From positions 868,001-932,000 of the forward strand of contig JBCBET010000001.1 of assembly GCA_038528385.1 (NCBI GenBank): DNA of 64,000 bases, given 5' to 3'. How positions within the stretch are numbered: position 1 is the stretch's first letter; every line of letters begins with the position of its first letter. The notes beneath the pieces were generated by a model, which was given only the letters and a program-made list of their open reading frames with translations, was not told where the DNA came from and did no database searches. The translations under genes were made by a program, and so were the position numbers. Of this stretch, positions 56,547-64,000 are shown piece by piece. The stretch is from Shimia_B sp038528385 (lineage in GTDB: Bacteria > Pseudomonadota > Alphaproteobacteria > Rhodobacterales > Rhodobacteraceae).

Positions 56547-57350
56547 CTAGCGCAGCTTCGGCGGTTTGGCGGGGTCCATGCCGGGCGCCCCGGGCGCCAC
56601 GGCCTCCGTCCGCGCCTTGGGCAGATCGAAGCGTAGCGCCACGCGCGCGAGCTGGCCCGCCACGGCGTCGGAAGCGCGCAGGAAGGTGACGTCGAGCTGC
56701 CCCGCCTCGAGCCCCGAGAAGGTCAGCGCCTCGCTCGCCGCCCGGCTGAGCGCGCCGTCGGCCCCGGGTGCTGCATCCACGAAGGCGAGGATATGCCCGC
56801 GGCTTCCGTCCTCGTAGGTCGCCATGGCGAGGAACGCCGTCTCGGCGGCCGCCCCCATGAGCGCGAGCTTGGCATCGAGCGCCGTCAGAAGCCGCTCGGG
56901 CAGCTCGCCTGGGGCGGCGACCTCCGCCACCTTCATGTCCGCGGCGTCGGGCGCGTGAGCCAGCGTTTCCGCAAGCCAGGCCACCGCGTCGGCGGGCAGG
57001 AGATAGGAGGACGGCGCCACCTCGAGGTTGAGGCCGAGGCCGAGCGCCTCCGCCGTCAGCAGCTGCACCAGCGCGCGGCCCGAGAGCGCCACGAAGGGCG
57101 ACGGCCCGCCCACGAAGGCCGCCAGGCGGTCGGCGCGGTCGAAGGCCACGACGATGCGCCCCTCCTCCTCCAGATCGAAGAGGCGCGGCTTCACCTCGTC
57201 GCCCACGGGCTCCTCCTCCACGAGGAGAAAAAGCTCCGCATCGGCCACCCGCTCGTAGAAACGCAGCCGGTCGGCGTCGCTGCCGGTTGCCTCCATGACG
57301 GCGAAAGCCAGGTCGATCGGGGTGGCCTCGGAAGGCGTGGCGTCGGTCAT
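56547..57350 (-). CDS. SseB-family protein
   Basis: This 267-residue cytoplasmic protein has the SseB N-terminal domain: LRFYERVADAELFLLVEEE near 29, then VAFDRADRLAAFVGGPSPFVALSGRALVQLLTAEALGLGLNLEVAPSSYLLPADAVAWLAE. The C-terminal SseB domain appears as AFLAMATYEDGSRGHILAFVDA. SseB proteins have no clear enzymatic role. Its ATG overlaps the stop of the glycosylase-like gene as ATGA, so the two form one operon. It converges with the dehydrogenase gene. Confidence 0.82.
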   Translation of the reverse strand: MTDATPSEATPIDLAFAVMEATGSDADRLRFYERVADAELFLLVEEEPVGDEVKPRLFDLEEEGRIVVAFDRADRLAAFVGGPSPFVALSGRALVQLLTAEALGLGLNLEVAPSSYLLPADAVAWLAETLAHAPDAADMKVAEVAAPGELPERLLTALDAKLALMGAAAETAFLAMATYEDGSRGHILAFVDAAPGADGALSRAASEALTFSGLEAGQLDVTFLRASDAVAGQLARVALRFDLPKARTEAVAPGAPGMDPAKPPKLR

Positions 57351-57925
57351 AGCACCTCTTTCACCCGGGCGCGGAGCGCGGGCAAGAGCGCGCTCTCGAA
57401 CCAGGGCCGCGCGCGGAGCCAGGCATTGTTGCGCCAGGACGGATGCGGCAGCGGGAAGACCGCGGGGGCATGGGCGCGCCAGTCCGCCACGCGCGCCGAG
57501 ACCGCGCCCTTGCCCAGGTGCCAGCCTTGCGCCGCGCCGCCCACGAGGAGCGTGAGCTCCACCTGCCCCAGCGCCGCGAGCACCCGCGCGCGCCAGGTCC
57601 GCGCGCAGATCGCCGGCGGCGGCAGGTCCGCGCCCTTGGCGTCATAGCCCGGAAAGCAGAACGCCATGGGCACGATGGCGATGCGGCGCGCGTCGTAGAA
57701 CGTGGCCTCGTCCACGCCCATCCGGTCGCGCAGGCGATCGCCGGAGGGATCGGTGAAGGGCTTGCCGGACTTATGCACGCGCATCCCCGGCGCCTGCCCC
57801 GCTACGAGGATGCGCGCGCCGGGCTCGAACCATGTCACCGGTCGCGGGGCATGGGACGTGGCGGTGCCTGCGAAGCGATCCGCACACAGGCGGCAGGCGC
57901 GGATGTCGGCGGCGAGGTCGTCCAT
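57347..57925 (-). CDS. Uracil-DNA glycosylase superfamily protein
   Basis: This 192-residue protein of the UDG superfamily (small, family 4/5/6-like) has motif 1-like GQAPGMRVHKSGKPFTDPSGDRLRDRMG, IAIVPMAFCFPGYDAKGADLPPPAIC, LLVGGAAQGWHLG and the late PLPHPSWRNNAWLRARPWF (His-Pro-Ser motif). A Cys pair in the N-terminus (CRLCADRF) hints at an iron-sulfur site of which the other Cys are unclear. The substrate (uracil or another lesion) is not certain. It overlaps the SseB start. Confidence 0.8.
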   Translation of the reverse strand: MDDLAADIRACRLCADRFAGTATSHAPRPVTWFEPGARILVAGQAPGMRVHKSGKPFTDPSGDRLRDRMGVDEATFYDARRIAIVPMAFCFPGYDAKGADLPPPAICARTWRARVLAALGQVELTLLVGGAAQGWHLGKGAVSARVADWRAHAPAVFPLPHPSWRNNAWLRARPWFESALLPALRARVKEVL

Positions 57926-57977
57926 GGCGGGCCATGTGCGTCGCGCGCTGCCGGAGACAAGTTCGGACTTGCCTGAT

Positions 57978-58001
57978 TTCTATATTTCTATAAACATAGA
58001 A
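57978..58001. promoter_or_regulatory. A+T-rich inverted repeat ahead of the arsR-like gene
   Basis: TTCTAT (57978-57983) and ATAGAA (57996-58001) are inverted around a 12-base centre; ATTTCTAT is also present as a tandem pair. They end 2 bases before the ATG of the ArsR-type regulator, the classic place for its own operator. Confidence 0.6.
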
Positions 58002-58003
58002 TC

Positions 58004-58360
58004 ATGAAACCGACCCCCAGCCTCGACCAGAGCCCCGACACCGCGCTCGCCCACATGGCCTCCACCTTCGCCGCCCTGGGCTCCGAGCAGCGCCTCACCG
58101 TGCTGCGCACGCTGGTGCGCGCGGGCGCCGACGGGCTCAGCATCGGCGCGCTCGGGGCGCGCACGGGCGTCACCGGCTCCACCCTCACGCATCACATGAA
58201 GATCCTCGCCCAGGCGGGACTCGTGCGCCAGGAAAAGCAGGGCCGTTCGATCATCTGCGCCGCGGTGGCCTATGACGAGGTCCGGGCGCTGTCGGAATTT
58301 CTGTTGGCGGAATGCTGCGCGGACGAAGCGGCCCCAAAGGGAGAGTGCCTCCATGACTGA
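58004..58360 (+). CDS. ArsR-family metal(loid)-responsive repressor
   Basis: This 118-residue winged-helix protein has LGSEQRLTVLRTLVRAGADGLSIGALGARTGVTGSTLTHHMKILAQAGLVRQEKQGRSIICAAVAYD. The usual ELCVC metal site in the recognition helix is absent (STLTHHM there instead). A CC pair (Cys104-105) and Cys115 at the C-terminus are present, like the relocated arsenite site of the Acidithiobacillus-type ArsR. It is expected to repress the downstream permease until it binds a thiophilic metalloid. The stop overlaps the permease start by 8 bases. Confidence 0.86.
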   Translation: MKPTPSLDQSPDTALAHMASTFAALGSEQRLTVLRTLVRAGADGLSIGALGARTGVTGSTLTHHMKILAQAGLVRQEKQGRSIICAAVAYDEVRALSEFLLAECCADEAAPKGECLHD

Positions 58361-59375
58361 CCTGACCCAGACCCTGCCGCGGCTCCGCGACCTGCCCCGG
58401 GGATGGCTGGCGAGCCTTCTCGTCCTCGCGCTGGTGGCGGTCTTTGATGCGCCGCAGGTGCCCGCCTCCATCCTCTTCACGGGGCAGGCGCTTCTCAATA
58501 CCGCGCCGTTCATTCTCTTTGCGGTGCTGGCGGTGGCCTATGTGAAGGCGTCGGGGGCGGAGACGATGCTCGCCAAGGCGTTCCAGGGCAACCAGGTGCG
58601 CATGATCACCCTCGCCGCCCTGCTGGGCGGGATGTCGCCGTTCTGCTCCTGCGAGGTGATCCCGTTCATCGCGGGGCTCCTGGCCGTGGGCGCGCCGCTC
58701 AGCGCGGTGATGGCGTTCTGGCTCGCCTCGCCGCTCATGGACCCGGCCATGTTCACGATCACCGCCGGGGCGATTTCGTGGGAATTCGCCGTCGCGAAGA
58801 CTGTGGCCGCGGTGGGCCTCGGCCTCATGGGCGGGTTCGTCACGCTGGCTTTCATGAAGACGCCGATCTTTGCCGACCCGCTCCGCGAGCGGCCGGCGCA
58901 GCGCGGCTGCGGCTGCGGGCCGTCGCCGTTTTCGGGCGCGCCGGTGTGGCGGTTCTGGCAGGACGGGAAGCGGCGCGCGACGTTTCGCGAGACCGCGGGC
59001 GAGAACGCGCTTTTCCTGCTGAAGTGGCTGACGCTCGCCTACCTGCTCGAGAGCCTCATGATCGCCTATATCCCCGCGGATCTGATCGCGGGGGTGCTGG
59101 GCGGTGACGGCGCCCTTCCGGTGGTGATCGGCGCTGTTGTCGGCGCGCCGGCCTACATGAACGGCTACGCGGCGGTGCCGCTCGTGGGCGAACTCATGGC
59201 GCAGGGCATGGCGCCGGGGGCGGCGATGTCGTTCATCGTGGCGGGGGGTGTGAGCTCGATCCCGGCCGCCATCGCAGTCTGGGCCCTGGTGAAGCCGCGC
59301 GTCTTTGCCGCTTATTTCAGCTATGGCATTGTGGGCGCGATGCTGGCAGGTTTTGCCGTAAACGCGGTTTTCTAG
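58353..59375 (+). CDS. ArsP/SO_0444-type efflux permease
   Basis: This 340-residue inner-membrane permease has eight to ten helices and FCSCEVIPFIAGLLAVGAPLSAVMAFWLASPLMDPAMF, with the Cys-Ser-Cys characteristic of the ArsP_1 permease family. A cytoplasmic Cys-rich loop (RGCGCGPSPF) separates the two halves. The second half has GAPAYMNGYAAVPLVGELMAQGMAPGAAMSFIVAGGVSSIPA. Organoarsenical (ArsP-type) or metal export is likely from the family and the ArsR partner, but the exact substrate is unproven. Translationally coupled to the ArsR gene. Confidence 0.85.
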   Translation: MTDLTQTLPRLRDLPRGWLASLLVLALVAVFDAPQVPASILFTGQALLNTAPFILFAVLAVAYVKASGAETMLAKAFQGNQVRMITLAALLGGMSPFCSCEVIPFIAGLLAVGAPLSAVMAFWLASPLMDPAMFTITAGAISWEFAVAKTVAAVGLGLMGGFVTLAFMKTPIFADPLRERPAQRGCGCGPSPFSGAPVWRFWQDGKRRATFRETAGENALFLLKWLTLAYLLESLMIAYIPADLIAGVLGGDGALPVVIGAVVGAPAYMNGYAAVPLVGELMAQGMAPGAAMSFIVAGGVSSIPAAIAVWALVKPRVFAAYFSYGIVGAMLAGFAVNAVF

Positions 59376-59483
59376 CCGCCCGTCGCGCCGCGCGCCGATG
59401 TCGCATACCACCGTATACCGATTTCTTGCGCCGAGTCTCCGGGTCCCGTAGGAACCGCGCAGAAGCGCAACGGGGGATACGTG

Positions 59484-60770
59484 ATGACTCGTGTCTGGAA
59501 TTTCGTCTCGAGCTACTCGCTCCTTCTCATTGCCGGGGCGCTCATCGCCCTCGTTTGGGCCAATGTGGATTTCGACAGCTACCACCATTTCGTGGAGTTC
59601 ACGCTCTGGGACCACGCGCCCATCGGGCATCTCCATGACGGGCACCGCACGCTGACGCTGCACTACCTCGTCAACGACATCCTCATGGCGTTCTTCTTTG
59701 CCATCGCGGCCAAGGAAGTGTGGGAGGCGGTGATCCTGCGCAACGGCTCGCTGCGCGGCAAGAAGGCGGCCACGCCGCTTTTTGCCACGGCGGGCGGGAT
59801 GCTGGGGCCGATTTCGGTCTATCTCGGGCTCGCGCTGTTGCTGGGGTCGGATACGTTCGATGCGGTGGCCAATGGCTGGGCGGTGCCCACGGCCACCGAC
59901 ATCGCGTTCTCCTATCTGGTGGGGCGGCTCGTTTTCGGGGCGGGACACCCGGCGGTGCGGTTCCTCCTGCTTCTGGCGATCGCCGACGACGCGGCGGGGC
60001 TCATCATCCTGGCGATCTTCTATCCCTCGGGCGACCTCGCGCCGGTGTGGCTCCTTTTGTCGGTCTTCGCGGCGGTGGGCGTCTTCACGCTGGCCAACTG
60101 GCTGCCGCGCCGCCTCGACCGGCACAACCAGGCGCGGCCCAACTCCACCTGGGTGCGCAAGACGCTGGGCTTCTGGCCCTACGCGCTGGCAGCGGCGGCG
60201 AGCTGGTACGGCTTCATGATGTCGGGCCTGCACCCGGCGCTGGGGCTCTTGCCCATCGTGCCGACGATCCCCCATGCGGACCGGGATTTCGGGATGCTCG
60301 CGGCCGCGGAGGCGCACATGACCGACCTCCTGAACCGGATCGAGCACGCGCTGAAGGCGCCGGTGGAGGTGGTGCTTTTCTTCTTCGGGCTCTGCAATGC
60401 GGGGGTTCAGTTCTCCTCCATGGGGGACGCCACGTGGCTCGTGCTCGCGGGTCTCATCGTGGGCAAGCCCGTGGGTATCCTCCTCTTCGGCTGGATCGCG
60501 GCGCGGCCCCTCGGCCTCGGCATTCCGGAGGGCATGCGCATCGTCGATCTCATCGTGATCGGCTTCGTGGCGGCCATCGGCTTTACCGTGTCGCTCTTCG
60601 TGGCCGCGGTGGCCTTCGAGGCCGGGCCGGTGCAGGACGCCGCCAAGATGGGCGCGCTCTTCTCCTTTGCGGCGGCGGTGATCTCCATCATCGCGGGCAA
60701 GGTGCTGCGGGTGGAGAAGCAGGAGCTGCCGGGGAGCATCGCGAGCCCCCACGCCACCCCCGCGCAGTAA
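59484..60770 (+). CDS. nhaA: Na+/H+ antiporter NhaA
   Basis: This 428-residue antiporter exchanges Na+ for H+ across the inner membrane. It has NDILMAFFFAIAAKEVWEAV, GWAVPTATDIAFSYLVGRLVFG, LLLLAIADDAAGLIILAIFY with the paired Asp of the ion site, and EHALKAPVEVVLFFFGLCNAGVQFS. Length and motifs are standard. ATG 59484 is chosen with a G-rich ribosome site 7 bases upstream; GTG 59481 is possible. A clear terminator follows. Confidence 0.93.
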   Translation: MTRVWNFVSSYSLLLIAGALIALVWANVDFDSYHHFVEFTLWDHAPIGHLHDGHRTLTLHYLVNDILMAFFFAIAAKEVWEAVILRNGSLRGKKAATPLFATAGGMLGPISVYLGLALLLGSDTFDAVANGWAVPTATDIAFSYLVGRLVFGAGHPAVRFLLLLAIADDAAGLIILAIFYPSGDLAPVWLLLSVFAAVGVFTLANWLPRRLDRHNQARPNSTWVRKTLGFWPYALAAAASWYGFMMSGLHPALGLLPIVPTIPHADRDFGMLAAAEAHMTDLLNRIEHALKAPVEVVLFFFGLCNAGVQFSSMGDATWLVLAGLIVGKPVGILLFGWIAARPLGLGIPEGMRIVDLIVIGFVAAIGFTVSLFVAAVAFEAGPVQDAAKMGALFSFAAAVISIIAGKVLRVEKQELPGSIASPHATPAQ

Positions 60771-60830
60771 GCGGGGAAGACGCGCGGGGACGCGGCACCG
60801 CGTCTCTGCCGACCGCCTGCCTCCCCAACA

Positions 60831-60868
60831 GGGCCCCACGCGCGCCGCTGCGTTGGCCCCGCTTTTTT
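60831..60868 (+). terminator. Rho-independent terminator after nhaA
   Basis: GGGCC-CC-ACGC at 60831-60841 pairs with GCGT-T-GGCCC (60850-60859), a 9-pair stem with a small internal loop. CGCTTTTTT follows, so a run of six T ends the element. Confidence 0.75.
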
Positions 60869-60876
60869 GCCTTAAT

Positions 60877-60914
60877 TTGTGACCACATCCCGGCTAGAAC
60901 GTGCATAATCACAA
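60877..60914 (+). promoter_or_regulatory. Upstream region of the capsule-export genes with TTGTGA...TCACAA
   Basis: TTGTGA (60877-60882) and TCACAA (60909-60914) are inverted 26 bases apart, and CATAAT (60904-60909) looks like a -10 box. This is the likely promoter region for the kpsT-kpsE-kdsA run, which starts 80 bases on. The regulator is unknown. Confidence 0.35.
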
Positions 60915-60993
60915 AAAGAGGTCCTTGAGACAGTCTTAAGGCGCCTCCTGTAGGGCAGTCACAAGTCGGCGCGGGGCAAGCCGGGGAGCAACC

Positions 60994-61656
60994 ATGCTCG
61001 AATTCGTGAACGTGTCGAAGTCCTTCTGGACGGGGCAGCAGCGCAAGGTGATCCTTGACCGCGCCTCCTTCCGCGTGGAGCTCGGCAATTCACTGGGAAT
61101 CCTCGCGCCCAACGGCACGGGCAAGACCACCGTCATCAACATGATGGCGGGCCTCGAGAAGCCCGACGAGGGCGTCATCCACCGTCTGTGCAAGATCTCC
61201 TTTCCCCTGGGCTTCATGGGCGGGATCGTCACCCGCCACACGGCGGTGGAGAATTGCCGCTACATCGCCCGCCTCTACGGGCTCGACCCCGACTACGTGG
61301 AGGCGTTCTGCCGCTGGATGTGTGGGATCGAGGAATACTTCGACATGCCCGTGGGCACCTATTCATCGGGCATGCGCTCGCGTTTCGTCTTTTCGTTGCT
61401 GCTCGCGCTCGATTTCGACATGTACCTCATCGACGAGGGGATGCCGCAGACCACCGACGTGACCTTCAACCGCAAGGCCGGGGCGATCCTGCGGGAGCGG
61501 CTGGAGACGACGACGGTGATCATCGTCTCGCACCAGCCCGACACGCTGGAGCGGTTCGCCCGCTCCGCGGCGGTGCTGATCGACGGGCAATTCGTGATGT
61601 TTGATACGCTGGAAGAAGCGAGACAGCTCTATGACTACCAAACCCAGGGCGAGTAA
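60994..61656 (+). CDS. kpsT: Capsular polysaccharide export ABC transporter ATPase (KpsT-like)
   Basis: This 220-residue ATPase has Walker A GILAPNGTGKTTVI, the diverged signature YSSGMRSRFVFSLLLALD and Walker B MYLIDEGMPQTTD with Glu, then HQPDTLERF. The changed signature is normal for the KpsT/polysaccharide-export branch. It would work with a KpsM permease (not in the window) to move the lipid-linked capsule across the inner membrane. Its last 26 bases overlap the start of the next gene. Confidence 0.9.
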   Translation: MLEFVNVSKSFWTGQQRKVILDRASFRVELGNSLGILAPNGTGKTTVINMMAGLEKPDEGVIHRLCKISFPLGFMGGIVTRHTAVENCRYIARLYGLDPDYVEAFCRWMCGIEEYFDMPVGTYSSGMRSRFVFSLLLALDFDMYLIDEGMPQTTDVTFNRKAGAILRERLETTTVIIVSHQPDTLERFARSAAVLIDGQFVMFDTLEEARQLYDYQTQGE

Positions 61657-63439
61657 GTTTCGCATCAAGCGCAGCGGCGGCGGCGGGCCGTCCCGGCCGC
61701 CCGCGCCGCCCGAGGGCGCGGCGGAGACAGGGCAGGACGCCGCCATGCGCCCGGGCGAGGACCCCCGCGTGGTCCGGCGCCCCGTGTCGCTGTCCCTCGG
61801 CGGTGCCGCCGACCCGTCCGCGCAATCTGCCCCGTCCGAACCGACAGCCTCTTCAACCCAGTCCACGCCCCCCTCCGAGGATGCCGAGGCGCGCATCCGC
61901 GAAAAGATCCAGGCGGCGCGAGACGCCCGCACCGCCGACGGCCCCCCGCCCGGCGCACCGGCCGATGCCCGCGTCACGAGCGCCGCGGAAATGCGGGGTG
62001 AAACCAGCATCGATGCGATCCGCCGCGAGGGTCTCACCGGGCGCCAGCTCCGCATGGCGCGCCGCGTGGCGCAGAAAAACGGGATCGCGGCGACGTCGGA
62101 TTTCGAGGCGGTGAAGCTCCTGCGCGAACGGGGCATCGACCCGTTCAAGGCGACGGGAGCGCTGGAGCTGGTGGTTCCGAACACCGCCGACACCGATACC
62201 TCGCTCGCCGGGCGCGTGCAGCTTCCCCAGACGGTCCCGGCGCAGGGCCAGCCGGCCCTTCCCCCGGGCGCCGATCCCGCCGCCGTGCGGGCCCGCGAGA
62301 TCCGCGCCATACAGCAGGACATCGCGCGCCGGCGGCGGCGCAACATGCTGTTTCTCTTCGCGCGGCTGGCGATCTTCGTCGGTCTGCCGACCTTCCTTTT
62401 GGGCTACTATTTCGCCTTCATGGCCACGCCCATGTACGCCACCAAGAGCGCCTTCCTCATCCAGCAGAACGAAAGCTCCACCGGCGCGGCCTCGGGGCTT
62501 GCGGGCATGTTCGGCTCCAACCAGCTCGCCACCGTGCAGGATTCCATCGCCGTTCAGGGCTACCTGACCTCGCGCGAGGGCATGCTGCGCCTCAACGAGG
62601 AGCACGGCTTCAAATCCCATTTCCAGGACCCCGCGCTCGACCGCATCACCCGTCTGCCGCCCGATGCCACCAACGAGGACGCCTACCGGATCTACCAGCG
62701 CAACGTGAAGATCGGCTACGACCCCACCGAGGGCATCATCAACATGGAGGTGATCGCCGCCACGCCCGAGGCGAGCCAGACCTTTTCCAACGCGCTGATC
62801 TCCTACGCGGAGGGCCAGGTCTCGGACCTGTCGCTCCGGCTGCGCAACGACCAGATGCGCGGCGCCCGGGAAAGCTTTGCCGACGCCGAGGTGAAGCGTC
62901 AGCAGGCCGCCGAACGGCTCGTGGCGCTGCAGACGGAGCTCCAGACCGTGGATGCCGCGGGTGTCATCGGCGCGGCGCAGGCGCGCATCGCGAGCTTCGA
63001 GACCGAGCTCGAGGACAAGCGCATCCAGCTTCAGGCGCAGCTCGCCAACCGGCGCCCGAACGAAGCGCGGGTGGAGGGCCTGGAAGCCGATATCAGGTTT
63101 CTGGAGGAAAGCATCGCGGCCCAGCGGTCCCGCCTCACCCAGGCGAGCGAGAGCGGCGAGTCGCTCGCGTCCATCCAGGCCCAGATCCAGATCGCGCAGA
63201 TCGATTTCACGACGCGCGACGCCATGCTGCAGCAGGCGCTCCAGGCGCTGGAGGCCGCGCGCATCGCCGCCGACCGGCAGGTGCGCTACATCGCGATCTC
63301 CACCCCGCCCACGGCGCCGGACACGCCCACCTATCCCAAGGTGTTCGAGAACACGGCGCTGGCCTTCCTGATCTTTGCGGGCATCTACCTCATGGTGTCA
63401 CTCACCGCGTCGATCCTGCGCGAACAGGTGTCGAGCTGA
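61631..63439 (+). CDS. kpsE: Capsule export inner-membrane protein (KpsE/Wzz type)
   Basis: This 602-residue protein has a long Pro/Ala-rich cytoplasmic N-terminus (about 235 residues) including REGLTGRQLRMARRVAQKNG. It continues with a transmembrane helix (LAIFVGLPTFLLGYYFAFM), a periplasmic domain with extended coiled coils (about 400-545) and a second helix near the end (ENTALAFLIFAGIYLMVSLTAS). This is the KpsE/Wzz polysaccharide co-polymerase layout. The N-terminal extension is longer than in E. coli KpsE. It overlaps kpsT and, by one base, kdsA. Confidence 0.85.
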   Translation: MTTKPRASKFRIKRSGGGGPSRPPAPPEGAAETGQDAAMRPGEDPRVVRRPVSLSLGGAADPSAQSAPSEPTASSTQSTPPSEDAEARIREKIQAARDARTADGPPPGAPADARVTSAAEMRGETSIDAIRREGLTGRQLRMARRVAQKNGIAATSDFEAVKLLRERGIDPFKATGALELVVPNTADTDTSLAGRVQLPQTVPAQGQPALPPGADPAAVRAREIRAIQQDIARRRRRNMLFLFARLAIFVGLPTFLLGYYFAFMATPMYATKSAFLIQQNESSTGAASGLAGMFGSNQLATVQDSIAVQGYLTSREGMLRLNEEHGFKSHFQDPALDRITRLPPDATNEDAYRIYQRNVKIGYDPTEGIINMEVIAATPEASQTFSNALISYAEGQVSDLSLRLRNDQMRGARESFADAEVKRQQAAERLVALQTELQTVDAAGVIGAAQARIASFETELEDKRIQLQAQLANRRPNEARVEGLEADIRFLEESIAAQRSRLTQASESGESLASIQAQIQIAQIDFTTRDAMLQQALQALEAARIAADRQVRYIAISTPPTAPDTPTYPKVFENTALAFLIFAGIYLMVSLTASILREQVSS

Positions 63440-64000
63440 TGAAGACCGTGGCGGTGGGGCCGCTTTCGGTGTCGAACGACGCGCCGCTCACGGTCATCGC
63501 GGGGCCCTGCCAGCTCGAGAGCCTCGACCACGCGCAGATGATCGCGGGCCAGATGGCGGAGGCCTGCGCGGCGGTGGGCGCGGGCTACGTGTTCAAGGCG
63601 AGCTATGACAAGGCCAACCGCACCTCGCTCTCCGGCAAGCGCGGGCTGGGCATCGAGGCGGGGCTCAAGGTGCTCGAGGCCGTGCGCGCCATGGGCATGC
63701 CGGTCCTGACCGACATCCACAGCCCCGCCCAATGCGCGCAGGCGGCGGCCGTCTGCGACATCATCCAGGTGCCCGCCTTCCTGTCGCGGCAGACCGACCT
63801 CCTCCTCGCCGCGGGCGAGAGCGGGGCGGTGGTGAACGTCAAGAAGGGGCAGTTCATGGCCCCCTGGGACATGCCCAACGTCATCGCCAAGCTCGAGAGC
63901 ACCGGCAACGAGAAGATCCTTCTGACCGAACGGGGGGCGAGCTTCGGCTACAACGCCCTCGTGGCCGACATGCGCAGCCTGCCCACCATGGCCACCACCG
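63439..64000 (+). CDS. kdsA: 3-deoxy-8-phosphooctulonate synthase (3' end cut by window edge)
   Basis: The first 187 codons of KdsA are present. The enzyme joins phosphoenolpyruvate and arabinose 5-phosphate to make Kdo-8-phosphate. It has GPCQLESLDHA near residue 24, FKASYDKANRTSLSGKRG near 53, VLTDIHSPAQCAQAAAVCDIIQVPAFLSRQTDLL near 96 and VNVKKGQFMAPWDM near 134, all in order. It is coupled to kpsE (TGATG). Kdo is needed for lipid A and for the linker of group 2 capsules, which explains this place in the locus. Confidence 0.93.
   Translation, partial: MKTVAVGPLSVSNDAPLTVIAGPCQLESLDHAQMIAGQMAEACAAVGAGYVFKASYDKANRTSLSGKRGLGIEAGLKVLEAVRAMGMPVLTDIHSPAQCAQAAAVCDIIQVPAFLSRQTDLLLAAGESGAVVNVKKGQFMAPWDMPNVIAKLESTGNEKILLTERGASFGYNALVADMRSLPTMATT

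Noticed and set aside
58251..60839. An 862-codon minus-strand frame opposite the permease and nhaA genes
   Set aside because: It runs antisense across two well-supported genes, and its composition (Arg/His/Glu-rich) is that of a reverse-frame shadow.

Overview
The window is typical high-GC (roughly two-thirds G+C by eye) chromosome of an alphaproteobacterium, most likely a Rhodobacteraceae / Roseobacter-group member. The evidence is a class I (archaeal-type) lysyl-tRNA synthetase, a fused sulfate adenylyltransferase/APS kinase, a VPLPA-CTERM protein, two full CtrA boxes (TTAA-N7-TTAA), many small conserved rhodobacterial proteins, and a pectate-lyase-like spike protein of the kind found with rhodobacterial gene transfer agents. 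All gene identities come from reading motifs and recalling families; no database search was run.

Layout. 1-6.2 kb: an Lrp/AsnC regulator (cut by the left edge) divergent from trxB; an HTH-PAPS synthetase fusion behind two inverted repeats; a tightly overlapping tungstate ABC operon (tupBCA); tRNA-Arg(TCT). 6.2-18.3 kb: an inositol-monophosphatase-family gene, a candidate minus-strand small RNA, uvrB, a VPLPA-CTERM surface protein, a CtrA-box-associated outer-membrane-like protein, several small conserved proteins, the spike-like beta-helix protein, an SDR and an AlkD-type glycosylase. 18.3-27.8 kb: lysK, a TerB-like protein, a DacB/PBP4-type peptidase, an EamA transporter, nadD, MOSC, an FNT channel, a membrane protein, ettA.

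27.8-29.8 kb is the accessory spot. A visibly A+T-richer two-gene module encodes a small HTH-like protein and a two-transmembrane SLATT-like protein. Beside it lies a REP-associated tyrosine transposase (RAYT) gene that carries REP palindromes inside and at the end of its own reading frame. This is the best place in the window to look for something undescribed.

29.8-46.6 kb: small conserved genes, a YedK/HMCES-like protein lacking the family's Cys2, a tesA/ybbA/ybbP-like lipase-exporter cluster, a MATE pump, gltX, an MBL-fold hydrolase, nadE and a secreted 19-repeat MORN protein. 46.6-48.7 kb: a leucine-codon leader peptide with promoter and hairpin ahead of a cupin gene and leuA, which suggests attenuation control. 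50-55.6 kb: the cell-elongation operon mreB-mreC-mreD-mrdA(PBP2)-rodA with a trailing 2-hydroxyacid dehydrogenase. 57-60.8 kb: an SseB/uracil-DNA-glycosylase-like pair, an ArsR-permease pair and nhaA. 61-64 kb: start of a capsule-export locus (KpsT-like ATPase, KpsE-like chain-length/export protein, kdsA cut by the right edge). KdsA next to kps genes fits a Kdo-linked capsule. The HTH on the PAPS synthetase resembles the EPS-associated MarR type, so polysaccharide sulfation is a testable link between the two ends of the window.
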